From NCBI GenBank assembly GCA_903930435.1, contig CAIYYN010000062.1, positions 32,660 through 96,659 of the forward strand: a stretch of DNA of 64,000 bases, written 5' to 3'. Of the stretch, positions 17,723 to 27,053 are shown one piece after another. The notes beneath the pieces are model-generated. The model did not search any database. It saw nothing but the letters and a program-made list of their open reading frames with translations, and had not been told where the DNA came from. Source of the DNA: an uncultured Hyphomicrobiales bacterium. GTDB lineage: Bacteria > Pseudomonadota > Alphaproteobacteria > Rhizobiales > Ancalomicrobiaceae. Numbering within the stretch: position 1 is the first letter of the stretch; each line of letters opens with the position of its first letter. The position numbers were made by a program, and so were the translations under genes.

Positions 17723-19216
17723 TCAATCAATCATCACAGACACTTGGGCAGACGCTGACGGCGCATAGATCTGCAGCCGCCCCTTGAATGTCGTGGACGA
17801 CCACGAGCCACCTTGAGCCCCGACAGCAGCTCCACCAGCGAGCGCGAATACCGATGCATTGTTTGGGGCCGTCCCGCTCGCCGCCGTGCCGTCATCGCGG
17901 ACAATGACGACCTGGGCACCGCTCGTGTTCTCGATATCGACGTTGTTGCGGGTAGCCGATGCGGGCACTGTCGCGATCAGAACGTAGCTGGCATATGGCC
18001 CGGAGGCTGCGAAGTTTGCGCCGACGTTTGGCAGCGTCGGCTTATTGGCAGAATAATCAGTGCCAACGCTGCCCGTTGCCGAAACCGAACCAATGGCATT
18101 GGTACCAGCGGGCAACGCCTGTGCCGGGTCAAGTCCGACAGTCACAAGCGACACATCCGGTGCCGATGACACGACGCCTGTTACCAGCAACGATGCCCCG
18201 GAGCCGGTCAATGCCGATACCAGCCGCACGCGAAACTGCGGGAAACCCGCGACAGGCACCTGAAAGCCCTTGGAATAATTTGCCGACAGGTTGACTGACC
18301 CGACGGTCGTATAGTCGATGATCGTGGGCGCCTTGATGGGCAGCCAGGTCGCGCCGTCGAAGACCTCGAAGATGACGTTCCCGCCGGTCAAACTGGCGTT
18401 CGCCACCAGGGTCACGATCACGGTGTCCATGCCGCTGGTGGCAAAAGTCGCTGCCGTGTTGGCGGTTGTTGCCGTGGTCCAGGTTGCCGACACGGGTGGC
18501 TGAAACCCGTCAAACATCGGCAGCGGATTGTTTGACGCAACTGCCGCCCCGCCGACCTGAATGCCGACGTTCCAGCCACCCGATTGGGTCGCAGCGAAGC
18601 CGGTATTGGTGATCGACCCGATGGCATTGGTGCCAGCGGGCAAGGGCGGCAGGGCAGTCAACGAAACAGGCTGGGTTGCCTGCCAGAAGGCGCCCGTCAC
18701 GGCGAGTGGATTTGACAGTTTGGCCCAGATGGCCGAGAGCCAGCCTGTGATACCAACGCCTCCGGCAGGCAGCGTCGCGCCCGTGATTGGAGCGCCGTTG
18801 GTTTCCGTTACGCCCTGCACGGCAGGCAGGTTGGATATTGAAACTGACCCACTGACGGGCTGAACCGCCGGCTGGTTTTCCACGATGACGCGGAGATTCC
18901 GATTAAGGTCCGTGGAAAGCGGCACCATTGCGCCTTCCGTTGCAACGGGAGGCGCAGCATTTGCCTGTGCGTCCGTTGAGACAGTACCAACCGAAATCGA
19001 CGCACCGTTCAGGCTGACCGGCAAGGGATTGCTGGCCGAAACGGCCGCACCGGCCACCGTAGGTGCAACCGGTACCGGGTTCGCTGTCGCCACATCGGCG
19101 TTTGCAACCCGCAGGTTCGCCGCCGTGGACGTCCGTTGCAACCCTGAGCCCATATCGAAGGACTCAGAGGTAAACAGCGCGCCGTTGCCGTCGCGCAAGG
19201 TGGTATTATTCGCCAT
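17723..19216 (-). CDS. Repetitive tail-fibre-like protein
   Basis: A 497-residue protein of low complexity rich in Ala, Val, Pro, Ser and Thr with no lysine-rich or catalytic region. Repeated short motifs are visible: S-x-NPLPV three times in the first half (for example ASNPLPVSL and SNNPLPMF) and ALPAGTNAIGS / PLPAGTNAIGS twice. Such repeats with alternating beta strands are typical of phage structural or fibre proteins. The C-terminal part (about 230-497) has beta-sandwich features (TVIVTLVANASLTGGNVIFEVF). A GAGGA site precedes the ATG. Exact role not known; position suggests attachment to host. Confidence 0.72.
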   Translation of the reverse strand: MANNTTLRDGNGALFTSESFDMGSGLQRTSTAANLRVANADVATANPVPVAPTVAGAAVSASNPLPVSLNGASISVGTVSTDAQANAAPPVATEGAMVPLSTDLNRNLRVIVENQPAVQPVSGSVSISNLPAVQGVTETNGAPITGATLPAGGVGITGWLSAIWAKLSNPLAVTGAFWQATQPVSLTALPPLPAGTNAIGSITNTGFAATQSGGWNVGIQVGGAAVASNNPLPMFDGFQPPVSATWTTATTANTAATFATSGMDTVIVTLVANASLTGGNVIFEVFDGATWLPIKAPTIIDYTTVGSVNLSANYSKGFQVPVAGFPQFRVRLVSALTGSGASLLVTGVVSSAPDVSLVTVGLDPAQALPAGTNAIGSVSATGSVGTDYSANKPTLPNVGANFAASGPYASYVLIATVPASATRNNVDIENTSGAQVVIVRDDGTAASGTAPNNASVFALAGGAAVGAQGGSWSSTTFKGRLQIYAPSASAQVSVMID

Positions 19217-19228
19217 GTGCTTGAATCC

Positions 19229-19354
19229 TCAAAAATAATAGCCGCGATACCCGGAATTGGCCGGGTTCGAGAAATCCAGCCCTGGCTGGATTGCGGTCTT
19301 TGTGGTGGGCCGGTAGCCGAGCAGTTGAACCATGCGAACGCCAAGCTTCAGCAT
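19229..19354 (-). CDS. Small 41-residue tail-region protein
   Basis: A short reading frame beginning MLKLGVRMVQLLGYRPTTKT and ending NSGYRGYYF. It begins two bases after the stop of the 111-residue gene and ends 12 bases before the next start, so it fills what would otherwise be a gap in a tightly packed operon. Similar aromatic C-termini (Y-R-G-Y-Y-F) are seen in very short phage proteins, but I cannot name a family. It has no clear ribosome site and is probably translationally coupled. Confidence 0.5.
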   Translation of the reverse strand: MLKLGVRMVQLLGYRPTTKTAIQPGLDFSNPANSGYRGYYF

Positions 19355-19356
19355 CG

Positions 19357-19692
19357 TCAGGCCCTCAGCAGCAGGATCTGAACACCGGCTGCAAACAGGT
19401 TGACTGACCCCGTCGCCCAGATACGCCGAACCGAAATGGCCTCGTAGGTGCTCGCACCTGGTGGAATCGTGATCGGGACCGAAATCGTGTCGGTTGCTGC
19501 GGCCAAGGGCGTTACGGTCAGTGTCACTGCAGAAGCGGTCGCTGGTACATAGACGCGCAACGCCTTTGCGTAGGTCGGCAGATCCGTCGTGTCGGAGACC
19601 ATCGCTGCTGTCAGCGGAATTGCATCGACCGAGGGACCTGATCGGTCAGGGGCAACGGTTGCGAAATTGTCCGATGCTGGTGTGTAGGGCAT
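19357..19692 (-). CDS. Small phage-type structural protein (111 residues)
   Basis: The 111-residue product begins MPYTPASDNFATVAPDRSGP and is rich in Thr, Ala and Val in a beta-strand pattern (YVPATASAVTLTVTPLAAAT, ISVPITIPPGASTYEAI). Proteins of this size and pattern are found next to fibre genes in rhizobial prophages and GTA clusters. They may be fibre-associated or spike-cap proteins. No catalytic residues are visible. It lies between the DUF2793 gene and the 41-residue gene. Confidence 0.68.
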   Translation of the reverse strand: MPYTPASDNFATVAPDRSGPSVDAIPLTAAMVSDTTDLPTYAKALRVYVPATASAVTLTVTPLAAATDTISVPITIPPGASTYEAISVRRIWATGSVNLFAAGVQILLLRA

Positions 19693-19750
19693 GGGGTTCG
19701 TTCCTCATGAAGGGCTTGCATTCACATTTGTTTCAAAAGGGATTGTGCGG

Positions 19751-21070
19751 CTATTCGAACTCCCAGACCCACACGAGTCCGTTCGCTCCTGAGCCGCCCG
19801 CACGCCCCGTTGCATTCGAGGCAACTGTTCCGCCTGCGCCGCCACTGCCCGGCGACGCGCCCGTGTTTCCGGGAGCATTGCCGATTCCGCCCAAACCGCC
19901 GCCGCCAAAAAATCCAGAGCCACCATTGCCCGAGATGACGTTATTGGCATCGAAGCGCATGGCCGGTGCCCCGGGAGAGCCGCTGAACGCATAGTCTCCC
20001 TGTGAGGCACTACCGCCATTGCCACCCGTCACGGCAGTCGCGAAGGTTGCTGGCGTCATTGTTGGTCCGCCGTTGCCGCCGCCTGCGACAGCGAAGGTCC
20101 CGAACGAGGTCGCACCGCCATTGCCGCCGGGTCCGCCTGTCGAAACGCCACCTGCGCCGCCTGACCCGATCGTGACTGAAACTGCCGGGCTTGAGGTCAC
20201 GTCCTGGAATTTGATTGCCAGACCGCCTGCGCCGCCGCCGCCACCCGCCCCGCTCGCACTTGCATTGCCAGCGATGCCACCGCCACCGCCACCGCCGCCT
20301 ATGGCAAGGATCAGCGCCAGACGGACACCGGATGGCCGGGTCCATGTGCCCGACACCGAGAACCACGACATCGACTTCAAGCGCCCGCCGCCCAGCAATC
20401 CGCCAGGCTGCAAGGTCAATTGTCCCGTCGTGTTGTTGATGTTGATGGCTTCGGTCCAGTGATTGCCGTCCGGGGCGACCTTCAGGTGCAAATTGTCATC
20501 GCCGCACAGCCCGAATTCCGCCCGGCCCGAATAATTGGTCTGGAAGAGCCAGGACAGCGTGTTGGCCGTCGTTGACTTGTTGAGCGTCCCGCGCATGTCG
20601 CCGGTGCCGCCTTCGCTCAACGCCAGTGCGGTGATCAACAACGTATTGAGTTTGGCAGACAGGGGATTGGCAGATGTCGCCGTGGTGCCCAGACCCAATA
20701 GCTGCACACCCTGAAGCGTCGACGCTAACATCCCGAATGCATCGGCCCAGACTGTTCCCGTCCACACAAAGATGCGGCTTTGTGCCACCACCCAGACGAG
20801 CCAGCCGGTATCTGGTGGATAGAAATTCCAGACCCCCTGTTGCCAGGCCGCGATCTGGTTGGTTTTACCTGCCCAGGCTCCGGTTGCATTGGCGGCAACA
20901 ATATAGGCGTCGCTGTCGTTGCTCGTTGCCGGCGGTGCGGCGAGGGTCTGAGACAGCACAGTCGCCTGCACAAGCTGGTCGAGCGCGAGGATCGCTTCAT
21001 TATGAGTCACGTTCTTCTGTGCCTGCCCCGCATCAATCAGCGGCAGGTTCAACTTTGTCGTCGCTGTCAT
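19751..21070 (-). CDS. DUF2793 protein with glycine-rich C-terminal adhesin-like domain
   Basis: A 439-residue protein. The N-terminal ~110 residues (TKLNLPLIDAGQAQKNVTHN, DTGWLVWVVAQSRIFVWTG) form the DUF2793 domain known from GTA and rhodobacterial phage tail regions. A middle region (about 110-250) has a fibre-like pattern. From about residue 255 the protein is dominated by glycine runs (GGGGGGGGIAGN, GAGGGGGAGG, GGSGFFGGGGLGG), ending LVWVWEFE. Glycine-rich sheets of this type form receptor-binding tips in phage adhesins such as gp38 of T-even-like phages. It follows g15 after 27 bases. Confidence 0.85.
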   Translation of the reverse strand: MTATTKLNLPLIDAGQAQKNVTHNEAILALDQLVQATVLSQTLAAPPATSNDSDAYIVAANATGAWAGKTNQIAAWQQGVWNFYPPDTGWLVWVVAQSRIFVWTGTVWADAFGMLASTLQGVQLLGLGTTATSANPLSAKLNTLLITALALSEGGTGDMRGTLNKSTTANTLSWLFQTNYSGRAEFGLCGDDNLHLKVAPDGNHWTEAININNTTGQLTLQPGGLLGGGRLKSMSWFSVSGTWTRPSGVRLALILAIGGGGGGGGIAGNASASGAGGGGGAGGLAIKFQDVTSSPAVSVTIGSGGAGGVSTGGPGGNGGATSFGTFAVAGGGNGGPTMTPATFATAVTGGNGGSASQGDYAFSGSPGAPAMRFDANNVISGNGGSGFFGGGGLGGIGNAPGNTGASPGSGGAGGTVASNATGRAGGSGANGLVWVWEFE

Positions 21071-21097
21071 GGAGTGACTTTCGCTGGGATCGAGAGG

Positions 21098-24000
21098 TCA
21101 GAGTTTGAGTGTCGCAGTGCGCCAGACGCCGGGGCCGATCGTGGCGCTGAGTTCGGCGATTTGAACCGAATAGCTTGATTGCAGGCTGCCAAAATCACTG
21201 ATCTGGTTGACGGCCATATAGATGAAGCTCGGCGACGCCACCGCCTGTGTTCGAACCACGACACCAGACTTGATTATATTGATCTGATACGCCTCGGATT
21301 GCTCGCCGAGTGGCACGTCTCCCGCTGTCCAGGCATCGGCACCCGGCATGCGCGACCGGCGAATCCAGGTGAACGTCACGTCACCCGTGGTGGGATCGCG
21401 ACAACCCCGAACGTCCGTCGGGCTCCACGGCCAGAGTCCGCGACCAACCGGCGTGAGCGCTACGTCAATAAAGGAGGATTGGGTATAGTCACCTTGCGCC
21501 GGTCCGATCTTGAGGGATATCGGCAGTCCGAGGTCGTTCTGGCTGATAGGGAGCGCAATCAATGATCCATCGAGCAGCACGAACGGGCTTCCGGCCGGGA
21601 TCGGGGCATTCCACGCATCTTCCGAGCCGCCCTGCGCCCGCAACAGATCACTAAGCCGATAGGTATTGGATGCAGAGAGCGTGGCGGTTGCAAACTGGAA
21701 CACTTCCCAAGTCCCGGCGCTGTTCTGGACGGCAGCAAAATTCGCGCCCGCGAGCAATTGCGCTTCGGTCACCGAACTGAGCTGGCCGGACTGAATGAGA
21801 ACACTGATGACAGCCGCCCGGTCAAACACGCTGACCGGCCCTGCAACGACAGGCGTCAGCGTCGTGCCAAGTACAGAACGCTGGTCGTGGGTTGCAATCA
21901 GCGAATAAGACCCGCCGCCAGCAGCCTCCCGCCAGATGGCAACCGAACCGGGCCACGGATTGGCATCCACTGCGACATAGGGCTGATAATAGGGGTCGGC
22001 ATCACTCAAGTGGGCGATGTCGACGACATAAACGGTCGGCTTGCCATAGGTCGCCGCTGGCTTGACCGTCTGGGATTGGGTCGCGCCGGGCGCTGGAGCA
22101 TAGAGCGCCGGATAGATTGATCGGCTTTCGATTGCTCGTGTTGATCCATCAGTGATCCGCGTGACCATGACGGTGCGTTCCTGGGAACCGACCGCAATTG
22201 TCAGGATATCGCCGGGTTCGATGGCGATCTGCTGCGGTGGCAGCGCGAAGTTTATCTGCTCGCGACCGATCCAGAGGTCGTGCAGCCATTGATCCGCGAT
22301 GCCCAACGTCACATCCAGTGGCGCAACGATCGGCAAATCTGCCTTGTTGTGCGCAGAACTGAACCCGGCAAGCCGCGCGGAATAAACGGTCGAGCGGCGA
22401 TAATTGCGCAGCACGTCCGAGACCGTCACCGACACCTGACGCGGCAATTCGGTTTCCTGCGTTCGCTTCAATTCCAGGAGGGGCGATTTTCCGGGATCGA
22501 CCAGATCATCATAGTCGAACGAGGCGACCGGCTGTCGTGCCCGACCGGCGAAGCGGATCGAGACACCGGTATCAATCGCGTCGATCTGCCACGCGCTTAG
22601 CAGCGGTTCGATGGCGCTTCTGGCGGACATGTTGCTGTCGATCAGGTACCCGTCGACGTGCCCGCCGATAGCCACCGTCTCGATCCCGGTGAACCCGTAA
22701 TCCGCCAGGATCGCCCGGATCAGCCCATCGACACTGGTGCCACCAAGCCGCCCGGTCAGCCAATGGCCGCAATTCCAGTTGGCAGCATCCATCCAGACCG
22801 ACGTGAAGGACGGAAACGCCGGAAACGGACGTGCGTCCCAGGTCCACAGGTGGATCGTGGCCGGATCGATCATCGGCGCGCCTGAAGATGTCGTCAGGCT
22901 TGCGGCGGAAAGATGATCGGGATCACTCATATCCCAGGCCGAGAGCACGGCTTCGAGAAACCGGCGCTGCATCAGGTCATCGCGGGCACCCGACGAGAAA
23001 TACGGCAACCCCGCTTCAGCGGAATAAGCATCTGGAAACTTGTTCGGCTGGTTGGCGCCGAGATCAACCGCCGGGCAGCCGGTTTCGGTGAACCAGATCG
23101 GCTTGGATTTAGGTACCCAGGCTGTCGGTGTCGTCGCTTGCACCCCACCCGGCCGGTTGAAATGCTGTGATTGCCACCAGTTTGGAAAATCCTTGAACCG
23201 GAAAACCCATGGCTCGGAATAGGCGCCGTCCATTATGGGCGTTCGCACCTGATTGCTGCGATCACCGGGGCTCGCGTAATACCAGTCGTATCCCTCTCCC
23301 GCCAGAACGTTGGTTCTGAGATAGGTTGGATCTGAGGCTGACGTTGAAATCGCGCCATCCTGATTGGCCTGATACCGCCAGTCGCTCAAGGGTGCGTAAT
23401 TGTCGACTCCGATGAAATCGACATTCTGACTGGCCCAGAACGGATCGAGGTGGAAGTAGACATCATTGCTTCCATCCTGCGGCTGATGGCCAAAATATTC
23501 CGACCAGTCCGCCCCGTAAGAGACCTTCGTCCCTGTTCCCATGACGGATTTGACCTCGGCTGCTAGTTGCACGAGCGCACTGACGAAGGGATAGGTGCCG
23601 GGTCCTGATCGGACCGTCGTCAGCCCGCGCAGTTCCGAGCCGATCAGAAACGCGTCCACGCCGCCTGCCAGAACGGCGAGATTGGCATAGTGCAGGATAA
23701 ACCGCCGAAAGCTCCACTCAGTGCCCGCATAGGCGACGGATGTGCCAATCGCACTGAAATCCGTGAGCGCCGCTTTGCCGACAAACTGCGCGACCTGTGC
23801 CGCCGCCGCCGCTGTCTTGTCGACCGTACCTGCAACGCCTGCGGCAGGATTGCATGTGATCCGGCCACGCCAAGGAAACGCCGCCTGCGCCGGAGCGCCA
23901 TAGGGATCGGGCAACGTGTTACCCGGCGGGATGTCCATCATCAGGAACGGATAAAGCGTGACCTTCAGCCCGCGCTTGTTGATTTCCTGAATGGCCTGAA

Positions 24001-25024
24001 CAACGCTGGCATCATCCGGTGTTCCGCCGAAGGCTGCGATCGCCGCAGATGGCGTCGTTTGACCATAGGTGAGCGGTGGCACCACGTAAGACACCTGCCG
24101 CGCCGTCCCGCGTGTCAGACCGCTGACTGACCAGAAGGCACTGACGACGCGTGCATTGGCCTCGGCACGCGGCGCGATGGTGCAATTGCCGGCCCTGAGA
24201 TCATCCCCGTACCAGGTCACGACCAGCGCGACGCGTTCGATATTTGGACAGATACCCTGCAGATCATCGAGCGCAGACAGGATATCGGTTGCCTGATAGA
24301 GCGCATGCCGGTTCTCAGACACGGTCGCGCCGTTGGTATCGACAGAGGTATCGGCAACCGTCGAATAGCCGAATTCCGTCGACCCCGGGATCATCGTCAC
24401 GGCCCGAACCCGCGCTTCAAGCGTATCAACGCAGCGGATGACTTCGAAATTGAGCTGCGGAATGCGATTGCCATACTTGGTCAACGGCAGTCGCTCGAAC
24501 ACGACATAGGCCAGATCGCGATAGGCAGGCACGCCACCGGGCTGGACGGCGAGGATCAGCGGATCCTGCAACTGCGTTGCCGATCCGGTGTAAACCCGCA
24601 TCGTGACAGTGGTCAGATCCAGTTCGACACCATCCGCCCAGACGCGCGCGACACGATTGATCGGCCCAAGGCAAAGCCCGACCGCAAAATTGGCGTAATA
24701 ATCATAGCTTGTCGTCGAGGGGCCGCCCTTGCCGCCTGAATTGGATTTGACTGCATCTTCTTCATATTGCGTCGCCCAGATGATATCGCCTGAGACCCGG
24801 ACCCGTCCGTAAACCTGTGCGATGGACGCACCTTCAGTCGACGACATCACCGTCAGATCGGTCAGTCGCGGCCCCTTGGTGCGACTCGGCATCGTCGAGC
24901 GGATCAGTTCCTGGTCGATGATTGCACCAGCAAGTCCGCCAAGTGCGCGGCCTGCCATCGCCCCGATCGGGCCAAGAATAGACCCTGCGGCAGCGCCCGC
25001 AGCCGATAACAGAATGGTTGCCAA
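21098..25024 (-). CDS. GTA g15: host-specificity/baseplate megatron protein
   Basis: A 1308-residue protein corresponding to RcGTA g15, the central tail tip protein. The N-terminus (MATILLSAAGAAAGSILGPIGAMAGRALG, QVYGRVRVSGDIIWATQYEE) fits the phage tail-tip fold. A TIM-barrel glycoside-hydrolase-like domain spans about residues 420-760 (VDAFLIGSELRGLTTVRSGP, FIGVDNYAPLSDW). A tail-3 type domain follows, with RQVSVTVSDVLRNYRRSTVY around 880. The C-terminal ~250 residues are the rcc01698-type domain. RcGTA g15 is about the same size. It closes the conserved g1-g15 block. Confidence 0.95.
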   Translation of the reverse strand: MATILLSAAGAAAGSILGPIGAMAGRALGGLAGAIIDQELIRSTMPSRTKGPRLTDLTVMSSTEGASIAQVYGRVRVSGDIIWATQYEEDAVKSNSGGKGGPSTTSYDYYANFAVGLCLGPINRVARVWADGVELDLTTVTMRVYTGSATQLQDPLILAVQPGGVPAYRDLAYVVFERLPLTKYGNRIPQLNFEVIRCVDTLEARVRAVTMIPGSTEFGYSTVADTSVDTNGATVSENRHALYQATDILSALDDLQGICPNIERVALVVTWYGDDLRAGNCTIAPRAEANARVVSAFWSVSGLTRGTARQVSYVVPPLTYGQTTPSAAIAAFGGTPDDASVVQAIQEINKRGLKVTLYPFLMMDIPPGNTLPDPYGAPAQAAFPWRGRITCNPAAGVAGTVDKTAAAAAQVAQFVGKAALTDFSAIGTSVAYAGTEWSFRRFILHYANLAVLAGGVDAFLIGSELRGLTTVRSGPGTYPFVSALVQLAAEVKSVMGTGTKVSYGADWSEYFGHQPQDGSNDVYFHLDPFWASQNVDFIGVDNYAPLSDWRYQANQDGAISTSASDPTYLRTNVLAGEGYDWYYASPGDRSNQVRTPIMDGAYSEPWVFRFKDFPNWWQSQHFNRPGGVQATTPTAWVPKSKPIWFTETGCPAVDLGANQPNKFPDAYSAEAGLPYFSSGARDDLMQRRFLEAVLSAWDMSDPDHLSAASLTTSSGAPMIDPATIHLWTWDARPFPAFPSFTSVWMDAANWNCGHWLTGRLGGTSVDGLIRAILADYGFTGIETVAIGGHVDGYLIDSNMSARSAIEPLLSAWQIDAIDTGVSIRFAGRARQPVASFDYDDLVDPGKSPLLELKRTQETELPRQVSVTVSDVLRNYRRSTVYSARLAGFSSAHNKADLPIVAPLDVTLGIADQWLHDLWIGREQINFALPPQQIAIEPGDILTIAVGSQERTVMVTRITDGSTRAIESRSIYPALYAPAPGATQSQTVKPAATYGKPTVYVVDIAHLSDADPYYQPYVAVDANPWPGSVAIWREAAGGGSYSLIATHDQRSVLGTTLTPVVAGPVSVFDRAAVISVLIQSGQLSSVTEAQLLAGANFAAVQNSAGTWEVFQFATATLSASNTYRLSDLLRAQGGSEDAWNAPIPAGSPFVLLDGSLIALPISQNDLGLPISLKIGPAQGDYTQSSFIDVALTPVGRGLWPWSPTDVRGCRDPTTGDVTFTWIRRSRMPGADAWTAGDVPLGEQSEAYQINIIKSGVVVRTQAVASPSFIYMAVNQISDFGSLQSSYSVQIAELSATIGPGVWRTATLKL

Positions 25025-25051
25025 GCGCTTGCCTCCTCAAATCAGGGAACG

Positions 25052-25513
25052 TCAGGGGAGAGTGTCGGGAAAGCGGAATGCAAAGGCGATCCGCCGGCTC
25101 CACCAGGGTCCGAGCGGACTTTCGACAACCGCAGTTCCGTCGTAAGCGTGGATGAAGGTCGTTGCAGTCGCCAGAATTCCGGCATGCTTGGCGGGCAGTG
25201 ACTGTCGCCAGCGAAACAGCAGGACATCACCGGGTAGCGCCTGTTCGGGGACCACCTCGATCAGGTGCCTGCGACCGGCATGCGCCAGTGTCTCGATACC
25301 GCCGGCCTCAGCCCAATCCGGCGCATAGGGCGGCACCGGTTCTGTCTCTTTGCCGGAGAGTTCGCGCCAGACACCCCGAATGAGCCCCAGACAGTCGCAA
25401 CCTACACCCTTCAGCGACGCCTGATGCCTGTAGGGCGTCCCGATCCAGCCGCGCGCCAGGTCGATCACGCGCTCCGCCATCGGTGTAGCAGTCAAGGGTT
25501 GTAATGCTGTCAT
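25052..25513 (-). CDS. GTA g14: NlpC/P60-type cell-wall peptidase
   Basis: A 153-residue NlpC/P60 cysteine peptidase of the tail tip, which opens the recipient peptidoglycan for DNA entry. The nucleophile Cys lies in VGCDCLGLIRG and the catalytic His in LPAKHAGILA; YDGTAVVESPLG follows. It overlaps g13 by 4 bases (ATGA) and precedes g15 by 27 bases, as in RcGTA. Confidence 0.94.
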   Translation of the reverse strand: MTALQPLTATPMAERVIDLARGWIGTPYRHQASLKGVGCDCLGLIRGVWRELSGKETEPVPPYAPDWAEAGGIETLAHAGRRHLIEVVPEQALPGDVLLFRWRQSLPAKHAGILATATTFIHAYDGTAVVESPLGPWWSRRIAFAFRFPDTLP

Positions 25514-26406
25514 GACGTCACCAGTGCAGTGCCATCATTGGGCTGGGCCACAAGTCCTGGATTGGACAGCAGGTAATCCGACCCCGGAATATGCGGAAAC
25601 CCGCGAAAGTTGATCGCATTGTTGAACCGCTGGGCGCAGGTATCGATCAGCTTGTCACAGCCGGCGGTGACCGTGAATGTATCATTGGCGAGGATCGGAT
25701 TTGGCGCGGGTTGCCAGAATTCCAGAGTGGCTCCGGTCGCCGCAGCGGTATGCAGTTTCACTTCGACGGCAGAGCCGGGATTGGCTCCGCCTGTAAAAGT
25801 CAGCAGCCCGCGCGAAAACCAGCCTGCGACAAACCCTGACAGCCCCGATGCAACGACTTGCGTCGGGCTGTTTGCTGCGATGACGACGCCCGTCCCGTGC
25901 ATAGTCGGTTGGGTCAGATCGATCCCGCAGCGATGGTCGCCGAAGTCGGCATCGCACAGGTGCTGGTAAATCCGGCCGCGCTCCTGCTCCAGCGCCGTCG
26001 CCAGTGATCGCACCTCGGCAACAAATGCCTGATCCTGCCGGGTTACCTCTCCGATCAGCCCCGAACGAACCTGCAGGAACTGCGTTGTGTCAGCCCAGTT
26101 GAACACGAACACGTCGATCGTTGCGCCATCATAGCGCCCGGCGGCGATATCAGCCTCCGTAATCGCAGCTGAGGCCAGCGCACCGGACACATCACCGCCC
26201 CCCGTTGACAGATCCGCGGAAGAAACGACCTGACTGGCCGTCAAACCCGTCGACGCGGCATAGGTCACGCCATCAATGGTCAGTGGCTGGTCATGGTCCG
26301 TGAATCCCAAGATCACGCCGTCACGCCGTGTCAGACGCCAGCAATTGGCAAGCGTCGTCGCCTGCCCGTTGAGATGGGCAGCAAAATCATCTGACAGCTG
26401 TTTCAT
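25510..26406 (-). CDS. GTA g13: DUF2163 tail hub protein
   Basis: A 298-residue DUF2163 protein corresponding to RcGTA g13, part of the baseplate hub, where an iron-sulfur-binding cysteine set has been seen in the RcGTA structure. The N-terminal region reads CWRLTRRDGVILGFTDHDQP, the family hallmark. The C-terminal part holds CDADFGDHRCGIDL and AGCDKLIDTCAQRFNNAINF, with four well-spaced cysteines and the FRGFPHIPGSDYLL motif. Four-base overlaps with g12 and g14 indicate coupled translation. Confidence 0.95.
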   Translation of the reverse strand: MKQLSDDFAAHLNGQATTLANCWRLTRRDGVILGFTDHDQPLTIDGVTYAASTGLTASQVVSSADLSTGGGDVSGALASAAITEADIAAGRYDGATIDVFVFNWADTTQFLQVRSGLIGEVTRQDQAFVAEVRSLATALEQERGRIYQHLCDADFGDHRCGIDLTQPTMHGTGVVIAANSPTQVVASGLSGFVAGWFSRGLLTFTGGANPGSAVEVKLHTAAATGATLEFWQPAPNPILANDTFTVTAGCDKLIDTCAQRFNNAINFRGFPHIPGSDYLLSNPGLVAQPNDGTALVTS

Positions 26407-27053
26407 GGACGGATCTCCAGCAACGGAATGGACGGGATGTGACCCGCTGCAAACTGGGTGAGATCGACTTTCAGATCGTCGGTATCGAAGCGCACCGGCA
26501 CATGGAACAGATAGCCCGCCGTGATCGCAGCACCTGCGGCGGGCACCGCAGTCGCGGCGAAGGTGACGAGCCCTGTCGTCGGATCGACAGAATAGTCAGT
26601 CCCGGCGGTCTTGACGGTGCCACCCACCGCGATCAGGACCGTTCCGGCAACTGGCTTCGAGATAGTCCGGGTCCAGGCATCGGCGGTCGATCCATAGACC
26701 TTGACCAGTTGAAACACGGTCGTCAGACCATCGCCGACGCCGATCGGCTGATCAAACGCAGACGGCGCAAGTCCGAATCTGCAGGATCGATCATCAAGCG
26801 GATCGCGGTAGCGAAAGCCCGTCAATCGTCCCCGGCACTCCTCGAAGAACGCCACGACCCCTGCCAGATCGGCAACGGACTGCACGCCGGAGCCCGCATC
26901 ATAGGTTCGTCGGGAATCGATCCAGCGCGCATTGCGCAATTCGCTTCCCGAGCCGAGCGTCACAATCTCGGTCTTGCGCTGCGGGCCTCCGGTCGAGCCA
27001 AGCGCGACACTGATCGGGAAAACAACTTCCTGAAACGCAGTCGATATGGACAT
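26403..27053 (-). CDS. GTA g12: DUF2460 distal tail protein
   Basis: A 216-residue DUF2460 protein matching RcGTA g12, the distal tail protein that joins tail tube and hub. Typical signatures are FQEVVFPISVALGSTGGPQR at the start, FFEECRGRLTGFRYRDPLD, and GLVTFAATAVPAAGAAITAGY toward the end, closing with IPLLEIRP. It overlaps g13 by 4 bases. A 225-base gap without a gene separates it from the tape-measure gene upstream. Confidence 0.95.
   Translation of the reverse strand: MSISTAFQEVVFPISVALGSTGGPQRKTEIVTLGSGSELRNARWIDSRRTYDAGSGVQSVADLAGVVAFFEECRGRLTGFRYRDPLDDRSCRFGLAPSAFDQPIGVGDGLTTVFQLVKVYGSTADAWTRTISKPVAGTVLIAVGGTVKTAGTDYSVDPTTGLVTFAATAVPAAGAAITAGYLFHVPVRFDTDDLKVDLTQFAAGHIPSIPLLEIRP

Noticed and set aside
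16936..17787. 283-residue plus-strand frame opposite the GDSL gene
   Set aside because: Arg/Cys/Gly-rich shadow of a well-supported coding sequence on the other strand.
19705..20462. Several long frames on both strands across the glycine-rich gene
   Set aside because: Biased GC codons of the Gly-rich domain give open frames in other phases; products are Pro/Arg-rich without family features.
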